A stretch of DNA of 16,719 nucleotides from an uncultured Clostridia bacterium (GTDB lineage Bacteria > Bacillota > Clostridia > Christensenellales > Borkfalkiaceae): NCBI GenBank assembly GCA_944376035.1, contig CALWBJ010000231.1, positions 1-16,719 of the forward strand. The letters are read 5' to 3'. The notes under the pieces were generated by a model. It was not told the origin of the DNA, made no database searches, and saw only the letters and a program-made list of their open reading frames with translations. The position numbers and the translations under genes were made by a program. Below are positions 14,428-16,719 of the stretch, piece by piece; the stretch's first letter is position 1; the number at the start of each line of letters is the position of its first letter.

Positions 14428-14883
14428 TTACTTTTCCTTCAAGAGTTTGCGCAGCTCCTCCATAAAGGTGCTGATGTCCTTGAACTGACGGTACACAGAG
14501 ACAAAGCGGATATAGGCCACTTCGTCCACATTGCGCAGACGTTCCATCACCATCTCACCAATCTGTGTGGTGGTGATCTCACGGGTCATCTCGTTCTGGA
14601 GGGTCTGCTCGATCTCATCCGCGATGTGCTCCAGAGCGTCAAAGGCCACCGGGCGCTTCTCACAGGCCCGGAGCATTCCCCCCAGCACCTTTCCTTTGTC
14701 AAAGGCCTGACGGCTTCCATCCCGTTTGATGACAACCAAAGGGATGCTCTCCATCGTTTCATAGGTGGTAAAACGCCGGTGACACACCAGGCACTCCCGG
14801 CGGCGGCGAATACTGGAACCCTCATCAGAGGGGCGGGAATCCACAACTTTACTCTCGGGATTGGAACAAAATGGACATCTCAT
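14428..14883 (-). CDS. nrdR: Transcriptional repressor NrdR
   Basis: The protein is 151 residues, the normal length. The start MRCPFC opens the zinc ribbon, with C3, C6, C31 and C34 as ligands and the family signature RRRRECLVCHRRFTTYE. The ATP-cone follows (about 49-139; VIKRDGSRQAFDKGKVLGGM, then YIRFVSVYRQFKD). NrdR binds NrdR boxes upstream of ribonucleotide reductase genes and represses them, depending on the ATP or dATP bound in the cone. No nrd gene is in the window. The ribosome binding site GGGAGG lies ten bases before the ATG. Its 5' leader contains a GC-rich hairpin (14914-14933). It is transcribed away from the small gene at 15062. Confidence 0.97.
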   Translation of the reverse strand: MRCPFCSNPESKVVDSRPSDEGSSIRRRRECLVCHRRFTTYETMESIPLVVIKRDGSRQAFDKGKVLGGMLRACEKRPVAFDALEHIADEIEQTLQNEMTREITTTQIGEMVMERLRNVDEVAYIRFVSVYRQFKDISTFMEELRKLLKEK

Positions 14884-14913
14884 GGGTACGTAACCTCCCT
14901 GGCTGCGTATAAG

Positions 14914-14933
14914 CCGGCTCTTCGCTGAGCCGG
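14914..14933 (-). promoter_or_regulatory. Hairpin in the nrdR leader
   Basis: CCGGCTC (14914-14920) and GAGCCGG (14927-14933) pair perfectly around a six-base loop between the promoter and the ribosome binding site of nrdR. No T tract follows, so it is not a classic attenuator; it may stabilise the mRNA or affect translation. Confidence 0.45.
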
Positions 14934-14958
14934 AATTGGGCCCTCATTTCCAGTTTTT

Positions 14959-14987
14959 ATTATAACATGATTTCCCCCTGTTTTGCA
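14959..14987 (-). promoter_or_regulatory. Promoter of nrdR
   Basis: On the minus strand a perfect TATAAT (14964-14959) is preceded by TGT, an extended -10, with TGCAAA (14987-14982) as a poor -35 box 17 bases away. It lies about 75 bases before the nrdR start. No clear NrdR box was recognised. Confidence 0.6.
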
Positions 14988-15061
14988 TCCTTTTTTTCCG
15001 GGCAGGTATGAAAGACGAGAAGGCTGGACAGACTATGTTCGTGGAAAGTGAGGTGAGATCC

Positions 15062-15202
15062 ATGCAGAGCAACAGCCATGATCTCCGCAAGACCAACAAG
15101 GCCAAGAACCCCGCCGCTCAGGACCAGAAGCAGGACAGCGGCGCTCAGAACTGCAAGCACAACGGCATGCAGAACAAAAGCGACACCAACAGCAAATACT
15201 AA
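15062..15202 (+). CDS. Small hydrophilic Asn/Lys/Gln-rich protein
   Basis: The protein is 46 residues from the ATG at 15062, with AGGTGA at 15051-15056 five bases upstream. The frame is open back to an ATG at 15008 without a good ribosome binding site, giving 64 residues. The sequence (MQSNSHDLRKTNKAKNPAAQ, continuing to SKY) is highly charged and polar, rich in Asn, Lys, Gln, Ser and Asp, with no hydrophobic core, signal peptide or membrane helix and one Cys. It looks intrinsically disordered, as do many minor small acid-soluble spore proteins of Firmicutes, but I see no match to a named Ssp family. A strong terminator follows eight bases after the stop, which supports it being a real gene. 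No promoter was recognised upstream. Confidence 0.6.
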   Translation: MQSNSHDLRKTNKAKNPAAQDQKQDSGAQNCKHNGMQNKSDTNSKY

Positions 15203-15209
15203 GGCCCAG

Positions 15210-15253
15210 CCGGCAGACGGCCCCATTTGGGACCGCCTGCCGGTCTGTCTTTT
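15210..15253 (+). terminator. Terminator of the small gene
   Basis: CCGGCAG (15210-15216) pairs with CTGCCGG (15237-15243), continued by CGG with CCG and CCC with GGG around an ATTT loop, with two small mismatches, then TCTGTCTTTT. Confidence 0.8.
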
Positions 15254-15303
15254 CCCTGATATTGGACGGCAAAAAATTTTCCCAAAATATTTTCAAATTT
15301 TGC

Positions 15304-15331
15304 TTGACATTCCCGCGCTTTCTGTTATAAT
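15304..15331 (+). promoter_or_regulatory. Promoter of tRNA-Gln
   Basis: A perfect TTGACA (15304-15309) and perfect TATAAT (15326-15331) have a 16-base spacer and an extended TGT before the -10. The tRNA starts about 27 bases after the predicted transcription start. This near-consensus promoter fits a stable-RNA gene. Confidence 0.85.
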
Positions 15332-15364
15332 AAATCCTGCGCTCAGCGAGAGCGAGATAAAAAT

Positions 15365-15438
15365 AGCGGGTTTGTGTAAGGGTAGCACAGCAGACTCTGA
15401 CTCTGTATGTGAGGGTTCGAATCCTTCACCCGCTGCCA
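15365..15438 (+). tRNA. tRNA-Gln (anticodon CTG), CCA encoded
   Basis: The gene is 74 nt including CCA. The acceptor stem AGCGGGT (15365-15371) pairs perfectly with ACCCGCT (15428-15434), followed by discriminator G and CCA. The D arm is GTG-TAAGGGTAG-CAC. The anticodon arm is GCAGA-CTCTGAC-TCTGT with T33, anticodon CTG and A37, decoding CAG. The variable region is ATGT. The T arm is GAGGG-TTCGAAT-CCTTC with one G-U pair. The gene has its own strong promoter and two downstream hairpins. Confidence 0.95.
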
Positions 15439-15477
15439 AAAAGCCGGACACGAGATTTCGTGTCCAGCTTTTTCTTT
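15439..15477 (+). terminator. Terminator of tRNA-Gln
   Basis: AAAAGC-C-GGACACGA pairs with TCGTGTCC-A-GCTTTT around a GATT loop, with one mismatch, then more T residues (TCTTTT). It begins directly after the CCA end. Confidence 0.9.
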
Positions 15478-15492
15478 TCCTGCGGGAGTGGA

Positions 15493-15535
15493 ATGAGAAG
15501 GGGCACAGCGTCTGCTGTGCCCCTTCTCATTTTTA
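15493..15535. terminator. Second hairpin between tRNA-Gln and ptsI, bidirectional
   Basis: A perfect 17-base stem, ATGAGAAGGGGCACAGC (15493-15509) with its complement at 15514-15530 around a GTCT loop, is followed on the plus strand by TTTTA. It lies 12 bases past the ptsI stop, so it most likely also ends the ptsI transcript, although the minus-strand T tract is poor. Confidence 0.7.
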
Positions 15536-15542
15536 TGGTGCA

Positions 15543-16719
15543 TTAGGGAAAGAGCAAATCGGCCATCACCGACTTGCGGACTTTGCCCACATCGGTTTTT
15601 CGGATGACGTTGCGCAGGGGGAGCACTGCGCTGGGGCTGACGCTCAGCTCGTCCACCCCAATGGCGAGGAAGGTCTCGGTGAGCTCCAAATCGGCGGCCA
15701 GCTCCCCGCAGATGCCCACCCACTTGCCATAGCGGTGGGCGTTGTCCACCACGGTTTTGATAGCCCGCAGCACAGCGGGGTGGTGGGGGTCAAAGAACTT
15801 GCCCAGAATGCTGGACTGACGGCCACAGGCCAGGGTGTACTGGGTGAGGTCGTTGGTGCCAATGCTGAAGAAATCCACCGCCCGGGCCAGCTCGTCACTC
15901 ATGGTGACCGCGGCGGGGGTTTCCACCATAATACCGATCTGGATGCCGGTCTCATCGTAGGGGATACCCTCCTCCTTCAGCTCCTGGGCCACGGCCAGAC
16001 AGGCCCGCTTGCACTCCTGGACCTCCCACAGGCTGGTGACCATGGGGAACATGATGCCCAGCTTACCATAGGCGCTGGCGCGGTAGAGAGCCCGCAGCTG
16101 GGTGCGGAAAATCTCGGGACGGGTCAGACAGATGCGCAGAGCCCGCATGCCCATGGCGGGGGTCTCTTCCTTCTCCAGGTTGAAATAGCCGATCTGTTTG
16201 TCCGCGCCAATGTCCAGGGTGCGGATGATGACCATTTTTCCCTCCATGGCGGAGAGCACTTCCCGGTAGGCCTGGAACTGCATCTCTTCATCGGGGTAGT
16301 CATCGCACTGGAGGTAGAGGAACTCACTGCGGAACAGGCCGATGCCGCCGCCATCGTTGTTCTTCACTGCCGGCACATCTTGAGGGGTGCCGATGTTGCA
16401 GTAGACGTTCACCTTCTGGCCGTCCAGGGTGATATTCTCCTGGCCTTTGAGGGTCTCCAGCAGGCGCTTGAGCTCCAGCTGCTCCTCCCGCTTTTTCAGC
16501 ATGGTCTCCCGGATGAGGGGGTCGGCCTCCACCACGGCCTGGCCGGTGCCGCCGTCCAGAATAATCTCCCGGCCCTCCATCTCCGGCTTGAGGGCGTCCG
16601 CCACCCCAATGATGGCGGGAATCCCCATGGTGCGGGCCAGAATGGCGGTATGGCTGGAAGAGGAGCCACCAGCGGTGATAAAACCTAAAATCGTGCTCTT
16701 TTCCATCTGGACTGTCTCA
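15543..16719 (-). CDS. ptsI: PTS enzyme I (phosphoenolpyruvate-protein phosphotransferase), C-terminal part
   Basis: The frame is open to the right edge (codons read ETVQ before an internal Met at 16706), so about 391 residues, roughly the C-terminal two thirds of a protein usually near 570, are visible. Enzyme I takes phosphate from PEP onto a histidine and passes it to HPr, starting PTS sugar uptake. The phosphorylated His is at 16652-16650 in AGGSSSSHTAILART. The PEP-binding barrel follows, with GGIGLFRSEFLYL, a METPAA-like VETPAAVTMSD, FFSIGTNDLTQYTLA and the catalytic Cys in GICGELAAD. Usual enzymes have GG-x-TSH at the active site; here the glycine pair is shifted one residue and four Ser precede the His. 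ptsH and the start of the operon would lie to the right. No defect is seen in the visible part. Confidence 0.95.
   Translation of the reverse strand, partial: ETVQMEKSTILGFITAGGSSSSHTAILARTMGIPAIIGVADALKPEMEGREIILDGGTGQAVVEADPLIRETMLKKREEQLELKRLLETLKGQENITLDGQKVNVYCNIGTPQDVPAVKNNDGGGIGLFRSEFLYLQCDDYPDEEMQFQAYREVLSAMEGKMVIIRTLDIGADKQIGYFNLEKEETPAMGMRALRICLTRPEIFRTQLRALYRASAYGKLGIMFPMVTSLWEVQECKRACLAVAQELKEEGIPYDETGIQIGIMVETPAAVTMSDELARAVDFFSIGTNDLTQYTLACGRQSSILGKFFDPHHPAVLRAIKTVVDNAHRYGKWVGICGELAADLELTETFLAIGVDELSVSPSAVLPLRNVIRKTDVGKVRKSVMADLLFP

Noticed and set aside
15078..16688. 536-residue plus-strand open frame
   Set aside because: It runs through a terminator, the tRNA-Gln gene and its terminators, and is antisense to ptsI, whose family motifs are unmistakable.

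Overview
This looks like a chromosomal segment from a Gram-positive anaerobe of the class Clostridia, possibly a gut Oscillospiraceae-type organism. That is inferred from AGGAGG-type ribosome binding sites, sigma-A-like promoters, a typical Firmicutes NrdR, a PTS enzyme I, a tRNA-Gln with encoded CCA, and moderate GC in genes separated by AT-rich gaps. No species can be named from the sequence alone.

Layout. 1-106 (minus) is the start of a small membrane protein, read from a promoter near 357-384 through a long, hairpin-rich leader that could be a riboswitch. 812-1465 is a secreted lipoprotein of unknown function with its own promoter and terminator. 1551-1822 is a frameshifted relic, followed by a strong terminator and a C9 run. 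2244-9165 is the most interesting block, with three plus-strand genes. The first is a methyl-accepting chemotaxis protein with almost no extracellular domain. The second is an unusual protein in which an XRE-type DNA-binding domain is fused to a decayed CheB, a CheR-like domain, a coiled coil and PAS domains. The third is its intact-looking CheB-CheR-PAS paralogue, joined to the second by an ATGA stop/start overlap. 9432 to about 11094 is an IS1182-family insertion sequence with a complete transposase. 11261-14125 (minus) is a membrane sensor with two periplasmic-binding-protein domains, a degenerate GGDEF domain and an EAL domain with two altered metal-site positions. 14428-14883 (minus) is nrdR. 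15062-15202 is a 46-residue hydrophilic protein. 15365-15438 is tRNA-Gln(CTG) with promoter and terminators. 15543 to the right edge (minus) is the C-terminal two thirds of ptsI.

How the parts may work together. The receptor carries two good matches to the methylation-site consensus, and the third gene keeps the residues expected of both a CheR methyltransferase and a CheB methylesterase. No cheA, cheW, cheY or flagellar gene is in the window. The second gene keeps the CheB serine and aspartate but has lost the histidine, and lacks the CheR arginine region, while it has gained a helix-turn-helix. A reasonable hypothesis is a receptor-methylation module whose pseudoenzyme arm reports to transcription, with a palindrome over its own -35 box as a candidate operator. 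This is inference and needs experimental testing. The c-di-GMP-type sensor, nrdR, tRNA and ptsI appear to be independent transcription units.
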